Shown here: positions 49,544-59,391 of the stretch, in pieces
Numbering within the stretch: position 1 is the stretch's first letter
How the letters are laid out: each line of letters begins with the position of its first letter
NCBI RefSeq assembly: GCF_003026475.1
Contig: NZ_PYMC01000001.1
Span: 248,001 to 312,000 of the forward strand
Length of the DNA: 64,000 bases
Direction: 5' to 3'
Origin: Photobacterium lipolyticum
Lineage (GTDB): Bacteria > Pseudomonadota > Gammaproteobacteria > Enterobacterales > Vibrionaceae
Notes under the pieces: generated by a model
Told to the model about the DNA's origin: nothing
What the model saw: only the letters and a program-made list of their open reading frames with translations
The model's database searches: none
Made by a program: the position numbers and the translations under genes

Positions 49544-50161
49544 ATGACACAAGCACATATCGTCCTGCTGGATAACTTTGACTCCTTTACCTATAACCTG
49601 GTCGATCAATTCCGCTCGCTGGGTTATCCGGTCACCATTTACCGTAACAGTCTGAGTGTTATCCAGATGGAACGTGCGCTGGGTGAAAAAGACAATCCGG
49701 TATTGGTACTGTCGCCGGGGCCGGGCGCACCGGCCGATGCCGGTTGTATGCCGGCGCTGATACAGCGCGTTAAAGGAAAAGTGCCAATCATTGGTATCTG
49801 CCTCGGCCATCAGGCCATTGTTGAAGCTTACGGCGGTAAAGTCGAAGGGGCCGGTGATATCGTTCACGGCAAAGCGGCGATGATGACCCATAACCATCAC
49901 CCGGTATTCGGTGATTTACCCAATCCGCTCTCCATTGCCCGTTACCATTCCTTAGTCGCTACCCGCGTACCGGAAAGCCTGGAAAATATTGCCGATGTGA
50001 ATGGCCTGGTGATGGCGGTTACCAATGATGCCGATCGCGTTTGTGGCTTCCAGTTCCACCCCGAATCAATTCTCACCACTCAAGGCGCACAACTACTCAC
50101 CAACACACTGAACTGGGTGACGTCAACAGCAGAGACAAGCGCGGGCACCAGCAACAAATAA
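49544..50161 (+). CDS. trpG: Anthranilate synthase component II (glutamine amidotransferase)
   Basis: Glutaminase subunit of 205 residues. The class I amidotransferase triad is visible: Cys in IIGICLGHQAIVEAYGG near residue 86, and His/Glu in CGFQFHPESILTTQG near 172-174. The start MTQAHIVLLDNFDSFTYN is canonical and follows an AGGAG site; 19 in-frame codons further upstream lie in the trpE tail. Here trpG is separate from trpD, unlike the fused E. coli TrpGD. Confidence 0.97.
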   Translation: MTQAHIVLLDNFDSFTYNLVDQFRSLGYPVTIYRNSLSVIQMERALGEKDNPVLVLSPGPGAPADAGCMPALIQRVKGKVPIIGICLGHQAIVEAYGGKVEGAGDIVHGKAAMMTHNHHPVFGDLPNPLSIARYHSLVATRVPESLENIADVNGLVMAVTNDADRVCGFQFHPESILTTQGAQLLTNTLNWVTSTAETSAGTSNK

Positions 50162-50179
50162 GATAAAGGAAAACAGATC

Positions 50180-51190
50180 ATGGATGCAGCAATCTACACC
50201 ATTGCAAATAAATTATACCAGCAACAAGCACTGACTCAGGATCAAAGTCAGACGCTGTTTGATGCCATTATTAAAGGTGACGTTGACCCTATATTACTTT
50301 CGGCGGTATTGACGGCGCTGAAAATTAAAGGGGAAACACCGGCAGAGATAGCAGGCGCAGCACGTGCATTGCTGGCAAACGCCAATCCTTTCCCAAGCCC
50401 CGACTATGATTTTGCCGACATTGTCGGTACCGGCGGCGATGGTGCTAACACCATCAATATTTCGACCACTGCGGCTTTCGTCGCGGCAGCCTGCGGCGTC
50501 AAAGTGGCTAAACACGGTAACCGTGGAGTATCAAGTAAATCCGGCTCCTCGGATCTGCTGGATAAATTCGGTATCAACCTGGCGATGAGCCCAGAGAATG
50601 CCCGCGCCGCGTTGGATGAGCTCGGCGTATGCTTTTTGTTTGCGCCGCAATATCACGGCGGTGTCCGCCATGCGATGCCGGTTCGTCAGACACTGAAAAC
50701 CCGGACTATCTTTAACGTGCTTGGCCCGTTGATCAACCCGGCGCGCCCTAAAATTGAATTGATGGGTGTCTATGACCAGGCATTGGTTCGTCCTATCGCC
50801 GAAACCATGGCAGCAATGGGCATGAAGCGTGCGGCAGTGGTTCACGGTTCGGGGCTGGACGAGGTCGCTATTCACGGTGAGACACAGGTTGCCGAAATCA
50901 TTAATGGCGAGATCAAAGAATACACCTTAACACCCGCTGATTTTGGCCTTGATACGTATCCTCTGGAAGCCATTAAAGGTGGCGACCCGGAAGAAAACCG
51001 CGCCATCATCACCAATATCCTGACCGGTAAAGGGACTGACGCCCAGCAAGGTGCCGTCGCCGTGAATGTCTCACTGTTGCTGCGTCTGTTTGGCCAGGAG
51101 GATTTAAAAGCCAACACCCAAAAAGCGATTGATGCCATGCAATCTGGCAAAGCATATGAACTGGTTGAAAAACTGGCAGCACGAGGTTAA
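50180..51190 (+). CDS. trpD: Anthranilate phosphoribosyltransferase
   Basis: Adds phosphoribose from PRPP to anthranilate. 336 residues. The PRPP-binding motif is [19 protein letters not shown] at about residues 81-99, then [21 protein letters not shown] near 112-132 and HGSGLDEVA near 226. AAGGA lies 9 bases before the ATG. It is an unfused version of the E. coli TrpD C-terminal domain, 18 bases after trpG. Confidence 0.97.
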   Translation: MDAAIYTIANKLYQQQALTQDQSQTLFDAIIKGDVDPILLSAVLTALKIKGETPAEIAGAARALLANANPFPSPDYDFADIVGTGGDGANTINISTTAAFVAAACGVKVAKHGNRGVSSKSGSSDLLDKFGINLAMSPENARAALDELGVCFLFAPQYHGGVRHAMPVRQTLKTRTIFNVLGPLINPARPKIELMGVYDQALVRPIAETMAAMGMKRAAVVHGSGLDEVAIHGETQVAEIINGEIKEYTLTPADFGLDTYPLEAIKGGDPEENRAIITNILTGKGTDAQQGAVAVNVSLLLRLFGQEDLKANTQKAIDAMQSGKAYELVEKLAARG

Positions 51191-51192
51191 TC

Positions 51193-52563
51193 ATGGAAAC
51201 AGTACTTGCGAAAATTGTTGCTGATAAACGTATTTGGGTTAACGAACGCCAAAAGCAACAACCCTTAGACAGCTTTATCGAACAATTGAAGCCGAGCGAT
51301 CGCAGCTTTTATGACGCACTGTCAACGGATACGGCAGCCTTCATTCTTGAGTGTAAAAAGGCGTCGCCATCGAAAGGGCTGATCCGTGACGACTTCGACC
51401 TTGATTACATTGCGCAGGTTTATAACGGTCATGCCAATGCGATCTCGGTATTGACTGACGAGAAATACTTCCAGGGCAATTTTGATTTCCTGCCACTGGT
51501 TCGCCGTCAGGTAAAACAACCGGTGTTGTGCAAAGACTTTATGATCGACACCTATCAGGTTTACCTGGCACGCCACTATCAGGCCGATGCCATTCTGTTG
51601 ATGCTGTCGGTTCTGGATGATGACGAATACCGTGAACTTGCCGCCGTAGCTGAAAAACTCAATCTGGGTATTTTGACCGAGGTCAGCAACGAGCAAGAGC
51701 TGGATCGCGCCATCGCACTGCAGGCCAAAGTTGTGGGGATCAACAACCGCAACCTGCGCGATCTCAGTATTGATCTCAACCGCACCAAAGCGCTGGCTCC
51801 TCGCCTGCCGCAAGAGACGATTGTTATTTCTGAGTCTGGTATTTATAACAACCAGCAGGTACGCGAACTGTCTGCCTATGCCAACGGCTTCCTGATCGGC
51901 AGCTCGCTGATGGCAGAAGATAACCTTGAGCTAGCGGTTCACCGGGTATTGTTTGGCGAAAACAAAGTCTGTGGCCTGACCCATGCCGATGACGCTTCGG
52001 CAGCCTATCAAAGTGGCGCCGTATATGGCGGCCTGATTTTTGTGTCATCCTCGCCACGTCAGGTGGATATCGAGCAGGCGCGTATGATCATGAGTGGCGC
52101 GCCACTCAAATACGTCGGTGTGTTCCGCAATGCCGATCCGGATGCGGTGAAAAAGGCGGCTGAATACCTGTCGCTGTCTGCTGTTCAGCTTCATGGCGAT
52201 GAAACCCCGGAGTATGTACAAGGTTTGAAGGCCCAGCTACCTGCCGACTGCGAGATCTGGAAAGCCCATGGCGTAACTGATGCCATACCTGAATTTTCGC
52301 AGTGGCAAGTTGATAGACACCTGCTAGACAGTAAAGTCGGGCAGCAATCTGGGGGGACGGGCAAGACTTTCGACTGGAACCTGCTCAGTGATACCGATAA
52401 AGAAAACATCATGCTGGCTGGCGGTTTGACTCCCGAAAATGTCAGTGACGCAGCAAAGCTGGGGTGCAAAGGACTTGATTTGAACTCTGGTGTTGAAAGT
52501 ACACCAGGTAAGAAAGATCGGGAAAAATTGAATGCGGCATTTGCGGCAATCAGAAAGTATTAA
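51193..52563 (+). CDS. trpCF: Bifunctional indole-3-glycerol phosphate synthase / PRA isomerase
   Basis: 456-residue fusion of two barrel enzymes, usual in enterobacteria and vibrios. The N-terminal TrpC part (about 1-255) has ILECKKASPSKGLIR near 50 (catalytic Lys), LCKDFMIDTYQ near 112 and VISESGIYN near 213. The C-terminal TrpF part (about 256-456) begins at KVCGLTHADDA, with its essential Cys, and contains LSAVQLHGDE. It converts phosphoribosyl anthranilate through CdRP to indole-glycerol phosphate. It starts 2 bases after trpD. Confidence 0.97.
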   Translation: METVLAKIVADKRIWVNERQKQQPLDSFIEQLKPSDRSFYDALSTDTAAFILECKKASPSKGLIRDDFDLDYIAQVYNGHANAISVLTDEKYFQGNFDFLPLVRRQVKQPVLCKDFMIDTYQVYLARHYQADAILLMLSVLDDDEYRELAAVAEKLNLGILTEVSNEQELDRAIALQAKVVGINNRNLRDLSIDLNRTKALAPRLPQETIVISESGIYNNQQVRELSAYANGFLIGSSLMAEDNLELAVHRVLFGENKVCGLTHADDASAAYQSGAVYGGLIFVSSSPRQVDIEQARMIMSGAPLKYVGVFRNADPDAVKKAAEYLSLSAVQLHGDETPEYVQGLKAQLPADCEIWKAHGVTDAIPEFSQWQVDRHLLDSKVGQQSGGTGKTFDWNLLSDTDKENIMLAGGLTPENVSDAAKLGCKGLDLNSGVESTPGKKDREKLNAAFAAIRKY

Positions 52564-52578
52564 GGATTACAGATAATT

Positions 52579-53769
52579 ATGAGCAAATTAGATGCCTATT
52601 TCGGCGAGTTTGGTGGCCAGTATGTACCTCAGATCCTGGTTCCGGCGTTAGATCAACTTGAAGCGGCTTTTATAGAAGCGCAGCAAGATCCGGCCTTTCA
52701 GGAAGAGTTCATGGGCTTACTGAAAGATTATGCCGGCCGTCCAACCGCATTAACCCTGTGTCACAACCTGACCAAAGGCACCAAAACCAAGCTGTACCTG
52801 AAGCGTGAAGATCTGTTGCACGGCGGCGCGCACAAAACCAATCAGGTGCTGGGTCAGGCACTGCTGGCAAAGCGGATGGGTAAAACAGAAATCATCGCAG
52901 AAACCGGGGCCGGTCAGCATGGTGTAGCGACGGCACTGGCTTGTGCTTTGCTGAACCTGAAATGCCGTGTTTACATGGGTGCCAAAGACATGGAGCGTCA
53001 GAGCCCGAACGTATTTCGCATGAAACTGATGGGTGCTGAAGTGATCCCTGTTCATTCGGGTTCCGCGACCCTTAAAGATGCCTGTAATGAAGCCATGCGT
53101 GACTGGTCTGGCAGCTATGAGAAAGCCCACTACCTGTTAGGTACTGCGGCCGGTCCCCATCCGTTTCCGACGATTGTCCGTGAATTCCAGCACATTATTG
53201 GCGAAGAAACCAAAGCGCAAATCTTAGCAAAAGAAGGACGCCTGCCTGATGCCGTCATTGCTTGTGTCGGTGGTGGCTCTAATGCAATCGGTATGTTTGC
53301 TGATTTCATTGGTGACACCGAGGTTGGCCTGATTGGTGTTGAGCCAGCAGGCAAGGGGCTGGATACCAATATGCACGGTGCGCCGCTGAAGCACGGTAAG
53401 CTGGGGATCTTTTTTGGCATGAAAGCACCACTGATGCAGGATGAGCATGGTCAGGTAGAAGAATCTTACTCGGTCTCTGCTGGGCTTGATTTCCCGTCGG
53501 TCGGTCCTCAGCACGCGCACCTGAACGCGACAGGCCGTGCTGAATATGGTGCAGTGACTGATGATGAAGCGCTTGAGGCCTTCCAATCACTGGCTCGTAA
53601 TGAAGGTATTATTCCGGCACTGGAATCTGCGCACGCCCTGGCCTATGCGTTAAAAATGATTAAAGAAGCGCCTGAGAAAGAACAACTACTGGTTGTTAAC
53701 CTTTCTGGCCGAGGCGACAAAGACATTTTCACTGTACACGATATTCTGGATGCTAAGGGAGCGCTGTAA
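52579..53769 (+). CDS. trpB: Tryptophan synthase beta chain
   Basis: PLP enzyme that joins indole and serine. 396 residues (397 in E. coli). The PLP lysine is in [17 protein letters not shown] near residue 86, the phosphate-binding [12 protein letters not shown] near 230, and [13 protein letters not shown] near 108. It forms an alpha2-beta2 complex with TrpA and overlaps it by one base (TAATG), which favours stoichiometric synthesis. Confidence 0.98.
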   Translation: MSKLDAYFGEFGGQYVPQILVPALDQLEAAFIEAQQDPAFQEEFMGLLKDYAGRPTALTLCHNLTKGTKTKLYLKREDLLHGGAHKTNQVLGQALLAKRMGKTEIIAETGAGQHGVATALACALLNLKCRVYMGAKDMERQSPNVFRMKLMGAEVIPVHSGSATLKDACNEAMRDWSGSYEKAHYLLGTAAGPHPFPTIVREFQHIIGEETKAQILAKEGRLPDAVIACVGGGSNAIGMFADFIGDTEVGLIGVEPAGKGLDTNMHGAPLKHGKLGIFFGMKAPLMQDEHGQVEESYSVSAGLDFPSVGPQHAHLNATGRAEYGAVTDDEALEAFQSLARNEGIIPALESAHALAYALKMIKEAPEKEQLLVVNLSGRGDKDIFTVHDILDAKGAL

Positions 53770-54578
53770 TGGATCGTTATCAATTATTATTTAACCGCCT
53801 GGCAGAAAAAAATGAAGGCGCATTTGTTCCTTTTGTCACCATCGGCGATCCGACACCAGAACAATCAATGAACATCATTGATACACTTGTCGAATCAGGC
53901 GCTGATGCCCTGGAGCTAGGGATCCCATTTTCTGATCCGCTGGCTGATGGCCCGACAATTCAAGGAGCCACTATTCGCGCTCTGGAATCTGGTACAACAC
54001 CTGCGGTTTGCTTTGATTTGCTTGCTCAGATCCGTGCTAAGTATCCTGAATTGCCGATTGGCCTGCTAATGTACGCTAACCTGGTTTTTACCCATGGCAT
54101 TGATACGTTCTACAAGAAATGTGCCGTTGCAGGTATCGATTCCGTCCTCATTGCTGATGTCCCGGTGAAAGAGTCTGCAGAGTTTCGCGAAGCCGCCGAA
54201 AAACACGGTATTCACCCGATTTTTATCGCCCCACCTAATGCTGATGAAGCCACGCTAAAAACGGTGTCCGAATTTGGCGGTGGCTATACCTATCTGCTTT
54301 CTCGCGCGGGGGTAACGGGTGCTGAAACGAAGGCCGGCATGCCGATAAATCATCTGCTGGAAAGCTTACAGGCATTTAACGCGCCACCAGCACTACTCGG
54401 TTTCGGTATTTCAGAACCCGCACAAGTTAAAGAAGCGCTGGAAGCGGGTGCGGCAGGAGCAATCTCAGGTTCAGCAGTAGTTAAAATTATCGAGCATAAT
54501 CTGCAAAATCACCCAGCAATGCTGGATCAGCTCGGCCAGTTTATCAGTAGCATGAAGGCCGCTTGCCGACTTAACTAA
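53769..54578 (+). CDS. trpA: Tryptophan synthase alpha chain
   Basis: Cleaves indole-glycerol phosphate to indole. 269 residues (268 in E. coli). Catalytic Glu and Asp are in [20 protein letters not shown] near residues 49 and 60. Phosphate-binding motifs are [13 protein letters not shown] near 173 and [16 protein letters not shown] near 209. It is the last gene of the trp operon and is followed by a strong terminator. Confidence 0.98.
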   Translation: MDRYQLLFNRLAEKNEGAFVPFVTIGDPTPEQSMNIIDTLVESGADALELGIPFSDPLADGPTIQGATIRALESGTTPAVCFDLLAQIRAKYPELPIGLLMYANLVFTHGIDTFYKKCAVAGIDSVLIADVPVKESAEFREAAEKHGIHPIFIAPPNADEATLKTVSEFGGGYTYLLSRAGVTGAETKAGMPINHLLESLQAFNAPPALLGFGISEPAQVKEALEAGAAGAISGSAVVKIIEHNLQNHPAMLDQLGQFISSMKAACRLN

Positions 54579-54595
54579 TACTTGATAAGGACCAC

Positions 54596-54624
54596 AAAAG
54601 CCGCACAATACGTGCGGTTTTTTT
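54596..54624 (+). terminator. trp operon terminator
   Basis: CCGCAC-AATAC-GTGCGG stem followed by seven T residues, 18 bases after the trpA stop. Confidence 0.92.
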
Positions 54625-54903
54625 GTTTGGAATAACAATTCAGAAATTCTTTCATTACCAGACAAGGAGAAGGTAAAAGCCAGTAATGTCGATATTTACA
54701 ACTAACATATCAAGAATGACTGAAACAATCACACCCCACATATACCCTGAATAAATACCACCAAAACAATACATCGGAAATAATTATTGATAATGCTTAA
54801 AATTGCGTGTAAAAACACTTCTGCAATATATTGAGTTAACATTTATAACAACAACAGCACTTAACTCGGCGCAAAATTAACAAACACGACAGAGGTATCG
54901 AAA
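54625..54903 (+). other. AT-rich upstream region of the symporter gene
   Basis: 279 AT-rich bases with no supported gene. It presumably holds the symporter promoter; TTGAGT near 54832 and a TATAAC-like stretch are possible but not convincing. Confidence 0.4.
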
Positions 54904-56157
54904 GTGTTAAAAGAAAAAGGATTATTAGGCAACATCGGCGTTCAAGTCGTTATTGCGATGGTTGTTGGTACTATTGCAGGCGCAATGATGGGGCCTTCGG
55001 CCAGCATCTTTGCCCCTTTAGGTAATATCTTCATTCACTTGATTAAAATGCTGGTTATCCCGCTTGTTGCGGTGGCTATCATTTCGGGAGCGGCAGGTCT
55101 TGGTAACAGCCATGCTGCAGGTAAAATAGGCCTGACAACCTTAGGCTTCTTTGGTTTCACTTCAGCAGTCGCTGTGGCACTGGCACTGGTTATGGGTGAA
55201 GTCTTCGAGCCAGGCATCGGTGTTGATCTGTCTGGTGTTGAAGGCATCTTCTCTGATGCTTATGCTACAAAAGGTGATTTACCTTCATTCTGGGCAACCA
55301 TTCTGGGCATGATCCCAACCAACGTTTTCCAGTCCCTGAATGAAGCTAACATCCTGCAAATTCTGGTGTTCTGTCTGTTCTTCGGTATCGCCGTATCCAA
55401 GCTGGATAAAGAGCGACGTGATCCGCTGATCAATGGCGTAAATGCGATTGTTGATGCCATGGTGTGGATGATCAACGTTGTCATGAAAATTGCCCCATTA
55501 GGTGTATTCGGTCTGATGGCTGATGCTGTGGGTACCTTCGGTTTCAGCGCCCTGATGGTTGTATTCAAGCTATTTGTGGTATATGTCGCGGCAATTCTGA
55601 TCTACGGCTTCATTTTCTACCCGTTAATGATTAAGGTGTTTAGTAAAACATCACCAATCAAATTCCTCGCTGCAATGAAGAAACCGCAGGCTGTTGCACT
55701 TTCTACCGCATCATCAATGGCTACTCTGCCGGTAACCATGGAAACCTGTGAAGAAGAGCTAGGCGTTAAAAACTCAACAGCCTCGTTTGTACTGCCGTTG
55801 GGTGCGACCATCAATATGAGTGGCAACGCAATCTACTACGGATTAGTGGCTATCTTCTTTGCGCAAATGTTCAATATTGATCTGGGCATGAGTGCATACA
55901 TTGCGATTATCGTTACTTCAACTCTGGGTGCGGTTGGTCAGGCCGGTGTTCCGGGACCATCATTCCTGGTTGTGGCAGTATTGCTATCGGCAGGTATTCC
56001 AATCGAAGGTTTACCGCTACTGTTCGCTCTTGACCGTATTTTCGACATGATCCGTACTGCACTAAACATCACGGGTGATGCTGCATGCGCCGTTATCGTT
56101 GATAATCTGGTTAAAGATGAAACCAGTGAAATGAGCCCGGAAGCACAGCAGGCATAA
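54904..56157 (+). CDS. Dicarboxylate/amino acid:cation symporter (DAACS family)
   Basis: 417-residue inner-membrane transporter of the glutamate/aspartate/C4-dicarboxylate symporter family. About eight membrane segments and two re-entrant loops are expected. The family Ser-rich loop is ALSTASSMATLPVTMETCEE near residue 265, GATINMSGNAIYY near 300 and GVPGPSFLVVAVLL near 345, with DRIFDMIRTALNITGDA near 378. It starts at GTG preceded by AGAGG. The substrate (glutamate, aspartate or dicarboxylate) cannot be fixed from sequence. It is not part of the trp operon, given the strong terminator between them. Confidence 0.92.
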   Translation: MLKEKGLLGNIGVQVVIAMVVGTIAGAMMGPSASIFAPLGNIFIHLIKMLVIPLVAVAIISGAAGLGNSHAAGKIGLTTLGFFGFTSAVAVALALVMGEVFEPGIGVDLSGVEGIFSDAYATKGDLPSFWATILGMIPTNVFQSLNEANILQILVFCLFFGIAVSKLDKERRDPLINGVNAIVDAMVWMINVVMKIAPLGVFGLMADAVGTFGFSALMVVFKLFVVYVAAILIYGFIFYPLMIKVFSKTSPIKFLAAMKKPQAVALSTASSMATLPVTMETCEEELGVKNSTASFVLPLGATINMSGNAIYYGLVAIFFAQMFNIDLGMSAYIAIIVTSTLGAVGQAGVPGPSFLVVAVLLSAGIPIEGLPLLFALDRIFDMIRTALNITGDAACAVIVDNLVKDETSEMSPEAQQA

Positions 56158-56195
56158 GGCAGATCCACTAAACCTTATCCCTCCCTACCCACAGG

Positions 56196-56227
56196 AAGGC
56201 TGCAGACTCAGATCTGCAGCCTTTTTT
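56196..56227 (+). terminator. Terminator of the symporter gene
   Basis: 11-bp stem AAGGCTGCAGA / TCTGCAGCCTT with a 6-base loop and a T run, 38 bases after the stop. Confidence 0.92.
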
Positions 56228-56266
56228 GTTATTCCAAACTGACAGAGCTCTGATTGGATCAGATTA

Positions 56267-56459
56267 CTAGCACTCTTCCACATAAATTATGGATAGTTGA
56301 AGTTCCTAGACACGTCATCCCGGAATTGAGGAACGAAATATCCGGGATCCAAGCTCTAGCCGTAGGCGCCTTAGATTCCGTATAAATTCGTTCCTCACTT
56401 TACGGAATGACGACGTTTTGTGACTGAACTGGTTAAAACTTCTGTGATGGAGTACCAGT
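56267..56459. mobile_element. MITE-like repeat of about 190 bp, copy B
   Basis: Inverted relative to copy A (32853-33043) and similar over its full length by eye. The ends are ACTAGCACTCTTCCACA and, inverted, ACTGGTACTCCATCACA, which match at 12 of 17 positions as a terminal inverted repeat. Non-coding. It lies just upstream of yciB. Confidence 0.7.
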
Positions 56460-56526
56460 CTGTTTGGTATTATGCCAATTGTATACGGTATACTTATAGA
56501 ACATTACACACCGAGGTTGCCATTTA

Positions 56527-57066
56527 ATGAAACAACTGCTCGATTTCATCCCTTTGATCATCTTTTTTCTCTTATATAAAACCCACGATATTTTTGTTGC
56601 GACAGGTGCATTAATGGTTGCGACAGCAATTCAGGTAGCACTGACCTGGTTCTTATACAAAAAAGTTGAAAAAATGCAGCTGATCACTTTTGTAATGGTC
56701 ACACTGTTTGGCGGGCTAACTCTGTTTCTACATGATGAGGATTTCATTAAGTGGAAAGTCACCATTATCTATGGCATCTTTGCTGCCGGTTTAGCCTTTA
56801 GCCAGCTAGTACGCAAACCTCTGATAAAAACCATGCTCGGCAAAGAGATCAGCTTAGCCGAGGCGATATGGATGCGCATCAATCTCGCCTGGACAGGTTT
56901 TTTTGCCGTCTGCGCGATGATTAACATCTATATTGCGTTCAATTTCCCTCTTGATGTCTGGGTTAATTTTAAAGTCTTTGGCTTATTAGCCTTAACTTTG
57001 ATTTTTACCCTTGCCACGGGCGGTTATATTTACCACCATATGCCCAAAGAAACCGATTTAAAATAG
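56527..57066 (+). CDS. yciB: YciB, inner-membrane septation/envelope protein
   Basis: 179-residue integral membrane protein (179 in E. coli), also called IspA/IspZ-like. About five membrane segments, starting [20 protein letters not shown], with conserved [17 protein letters not shown] near residue 60-76 and [20 protein letters not shown] near 115. In E. coli it interacts with cell-elongation and division proteins. It forms the conserved yciB-yciA-yciI group found near trpA in related genomes. Confidence 0.96.
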   Translation: MKQLLDFIPLIIFFLLYKTHDIFVATGALMVATAIQVALTWFLYKKVEKMQLITFVMVTLFGGLTLFLHDEDFIKWKVTIIYGIFAAGLAFSQLVRKPLIKTMLGKEISLAEAIWMRINLAWTGFFAVCAMINIYIAFNFPLDVWVNFKVFGLLALTLIFTLATGGYIYHHMPKETDLK

Positions 57067-57087
57067 TAGTAGAGTCCTGAAACGATA

Positions 57088-57486
57088 ATGAACACAGAAA
57101 ATAGCATCCCACGCGGACAACTGCTGCTCCGCACCCTGGCAATGCCAGCAGACACCAATGCCAATGGCGACATTTTTGGTGGCTGGATCATGTCCCAGCT
57201 TGACCTTGCAGGTGCAATCCTGGCAAAAGAAATATCAGGCGGTCGTGTCGTTACTGTTTCTGTCGACAGTATTGCGTTTAAAGCCCCTGTTGGTGTGGGC
57301 GATGTCGTATGTTGCTACGGTGAATGTAAACGTATTGGTAACACCTCAATGAGTATCGCGCTTGAAGTCTGGGTGAAGCCTGTCGCCCATGAAGGCATTG
57401 GCGAACGTTACAGGGTGTGTGAGGCAACCTTTAACTATGTTGCCATTAACAGCGAAGGAAGACCTCGCCCAATTAAAAGATCCTAG
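57088..57486 (+). CDS. yciA: YciA, acyl-CoA thioesterase
   Basis: 132-residue hotdog-fold thioesterase (132 in E. coli) acting on a broad range of acyl-CoAs. The catalytic region is ADTNANGDIFGGWIMSQLDLA at about residues 20-40 (Asn and Asp), and VSVDSIAFKAPVGVGDVV follows near 60. It starts 21 bases after yciB and is probably cotranscribed. A T-tailed hairpin follows at 57553. Confidence 0.96.
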   Translation: MNTENSIPRGQLLLRTLAMPADTNANGDIFGGWIMSQLDLAGAILAKEISGGRVVTVSVDSIAFKAPVGVGDVVCCYGECKRIGNTSMSIALEVWVKPVAHEGIGERYRVCEATFNYVAINSEGRPRPIKRS

Positions 57487-57552
57487 ACTCTCCTTAATCA
57501 TTTTGCAGTCATCGCAAATGATTGGAGGATATAGCTTAATGTCTTTAAAAAG

Positions 57553-57580
57553 GCCTGAAAATCTAGTTCAGGCTTTTTTT
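57553..57580 (+). terminator. Terminator of yciB-yciA
   Basis: GCCTGAA / TTCAGGC stem with a 7-base loop followed by seven T residues. Confidence 0.88.
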
Positions 57581-57600
57581 ATTGGGTACTATAGTGAAGT

Positions 57601-57655
57601 TATACCAATCGGGATAATAATCTGGTCATTCAGATAATTGTCCCGATTGGTATTA
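57601..57655. repeat. 55-bp inverted repeat element
   Basis: Outer arms ATACCAATCGGGA / TCCCGATTGGTAT are perfect, and the symmetry continues inward through AATCTG / CAGATAAT to a 6-base centre, so about 21 of 23 positions pair. A half-copy motif (TTATACCAATTCC) is seen near 25540. It is probably a small MITE-like or REP-like element in the 5' region of yciI. Confidence 0.8.
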
Positions 57656-57686
57656 AATCGCCTAATAAGAAGGGAGTAACAAGCGA

Positions 57687-57986
57687 ATGTGGTATGTGAT
57701 TTTTTCTCAAGATGTTGAAAACAGTTTAGAGCGCCGTATGGGTGTGCGTGAAAAGCATCTTGCCCGCCTGCAGGATCTGCAAGCCGAAGGGCGCCTTCTT
57801 GTTGCTGGCCCGATGCCTGCAATCGATAGTGAAACCCCGGGAGAAGCCGGCTATACAGGCTCAACGGTCATTGCCGAATTTAATTCTTTGGAAGAAGCGC
57901 AGTGCTGGGCTGATGCCGACCCCTATATCGATGCTGGCGTTTATGAAAACGTAATTGTTAAACCATTCAAGAAAGTATTGCCATAG
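57687..57986 (+). CDS. yciI: YciI-like protein
   Basis: 99-residue protein of the YciI family (98 in E. coli), a dimeric alpha-beta barrel with a possible active-site His/Asp. Conserved features are [17 protein letters not shown] at the start, [25 protein letters not shown] (about residues 21-45) and [22 protein letters not shown] at the end. The function is unknown. AAGGGAG precedes the ATG. It is followed 1 base later by the lipoprotein gene. Confidence 0.95.
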   Translation: MWYVIFSQDVENSLERRMGVREKHLARLQDLQAEGRLLVAGPMPAIDSETPGEAGYTGSTVIAEFNSLEEAQCWADADPYIDAGVYENVIVKPFKKVLP

Positions 57987-57987
57987 T

Positions 57988-58374
57988 ATGTTGAAGAAAA
58001 TTATAGCACTTGGCGCACTTCTGATATTAGCTGGCTGCGCCTCAACCCAGGATGACACTGCTCGCGCGCTTGCAGAAAGCCGAGCCGCCTCAATCAACAA
58101 TAAAGCCCCTTATAACAAGGTCGACCAATATCAGGTCATGAAGGCTCAATCACGGGATAAAACGGTAGAGATCACCATTCTTTATGGTGGGGGTAGCAAA
58201 ATTGCACCATCACAGGCTGCGAAAACAGCCGCCAGCAATTACTGTAATAGCAAAGAAATTACCCCGCTGTTCAATGAAGGCGTCAGCTATAACATCGTGA
58301 TAATAGATATGCGCGGTCGTAAGATGGTTGAGCAGCTGGTATATACCGACTACTGTAAAAAACTTGCTCAGTAG
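57988..58374 (+). CDS. Lipoprotein, GspS/AspS-like type II secretion pilotin
   Basis: 128-residue lipoprotein with lipobox LILAGC: the signal peptide is residues 1-15 and the lipidated Cys is 16. The mature part resembles the AspS/GspS-beta pilotins of Vibrio: ESRAASINNKAP near the N-terminus, KTVEITILYGGGS, a Cys in NYCNSKEIT and VSYNIVIIDMRGRKMVEQ before a last YTDYC, the Cys pair being a likely disulfide. Pilotins carry the GspD secretin to the outer membrane. The assignment rests on remembered similarity, so it is moderately sure. It is encoded one base after the yciI stop. The start gives a correctly sized signal peptide; 11 in-frame codons upstream lie in yciI. Confidence 0.65.
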   Translation: MLKKIIALGALLILAGCASTQDDTARALAESRAASINNKAPYNKVDQYQVMKAQSRDKTVEITILYGGGSKIAPSQAAKTAASNYCNSKEITPLFNEGVSYNIVIIDMRGRKMVEQLVYTDYCKKLAQ

Positions 58375-58421
58375 CTGCTAAGTTTATCAAGCGATTGCTT
58401 TTATATAGAACAAGCTTTATC

Positions 58422-58463
58422 GCCCCCTTCAGCATTACATCAAAACCCTGAAGGGGGCTATTT
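58422..58463 (+). terminator. Terminator of yciI-lipoprotein unit
   Basis: 11-bp stem GCCCCCTTCAG / CTGAAGGGGGC with a 15-base loop and TATTTTGT downstream. Confidence 0.82.
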
Positions 58464-58722
58464 TGTCTCGAGTGAAAATTAACGCTTTCAGACCACCTGA
58501 TCGATTTGCATTAAGAATTCAAGCGCAACTTATTGCTCAATCATACTTGTACTTAACAGCAAGTGACTCGCCATAGTTAACTCACATGAAATTCTTATAC
58601 CCAAAACACTTCACCTAATATAAAAATTCAAATCTCATTGTTACCTGGGATATTACATCTCAACAAATTTGGACTAACATATAAATGCAATGGTGCAATG
58701 ATGAAATTTGACGGAGAATATT
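58464..58722 (+). other. Upstream region of the hsp20 gene
   Basis: 259 AT-rich bases without a supported gene. I looked for a sigma-32 promoter (CTTGAA / CCCCAT type) and did not find a convincing one. Confidence 0.4.
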
Positions 58723-59154
58723 ATGAACATAGTACCTCGCAATCCATGGCGTGACCTTTTTCATATGTTTGACGATATCGAAAGTGCATTCCCTATGCTG
58801 CGGCAAACACTGAGTGCAGAAACAATGACACCAAGAGTCGATATTGTTGAAAATGAAGATAACTTTGAAATATCAGCAGAGCTACCTGGTGTAAATAAAG
58901 AAGATGTTTCTTTACAGATCGAGAACGGTTCACTGATAATCAAAGCGAGCACGCAGCAAGAAGTCGAAGAAAAGGAGGGCGGTAGAATAATTCGTCAGGA
59001 GCGCCATATCGGTAAATTCATGCGCAGTTTTTATGTCGGTCAAGATACCAAGCAAGAAGATATTCAAGCTGAGTTTCACAATGGTTTACTGAAAATTCAA
59101 GTCCCCAAACTTGAATCGAGCAAACCTCAACCAATTCAAATAGAAGTAAAATAA
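58723..59154 (+). CDS. Small heat shock protein (Hsp20 / alpha-crystallin)
   Basis: 143-residue chaperone that holds unfolded proteins. The alpha-crystallin domain spans about residues 38-130: TPRVDIVENEDNFEISAELPGV, then VSLQIENGSLIIKAS and the GLLKIQVPK strand, ending IQIEVK. The N-terminal region (NPWRDLFHMFDDI) is the variable arm. The ATG at 58723 has GGAG 6 bases upstream. It is of the HspA/Hsp20 type and differs from E. coli IbpA/B, which start otherwise. Monocistronic, with a strong terminator. Confidence 0.93.
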   Translation: MNIVPRNPWRDLFHMFDDIESAFPMLRQTLSAETMTPRVDIVENEDNFEISAELPGVNKEDVSLQIENGSLIIKASTQQEVEEKEGGRIIRQERHIGKFMRSFYVGQDTKQEDIQAEFHNGLLKIQVPKLESSKPQPIQIEVK

Positions 59155-59180
59155 TCTCATTATTATCATAAAAATAAAGA

Positions 59181-59212
59181 AAAAAGGCTGGTGCTGTTTG
59201 CAGCCTTTTTTT
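59181..59212 (+). terminator. Terminator of the hsp20 gene
   Basis: AAAAAGGCTG / CAGCCTTTTT stem with a 10-base loop and a T run, 27 bases after the stop. Confidence 0.9.
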
Positions 59213-59385
59213 ACATTAAAGAAGTGATTTTTTACCTTTTTAAGATCGCGTCTCACTTTTCCCCCACTGACTTCCCCCATCCTCTTTCAGCCATAATCCA
59301 GTCTCCGCACACCCCGCCATTGTCTACGCCAATTATGATTCGGTGAATTTTGCCCTATCTGCAATGCATTTAATTTTATCTATCC

Positions 59386-59391
59386 TATAAT
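59386..59391 (+). promoter_or_regulatory. Candidate -10 element upstream of phaB
   Basis: A perfect TATAAT in AT-rich DNA without a clear -35. Transcription from here would give a leader of about 210 bases containing a GGTCGG-TCAT-CCGACC hairpin near 59420 and a strong AAAGGAG near 59453 with no start codon after it. Confidence 0.35.

Noticed and set aside
58464..58722. Sigma-32 promoter or RNA thermometer before the hsp20 gene
   Set aside because: No CTTGAA/CCCCAT pair and no clear stem covering the ribosome site could be recognised by eye.
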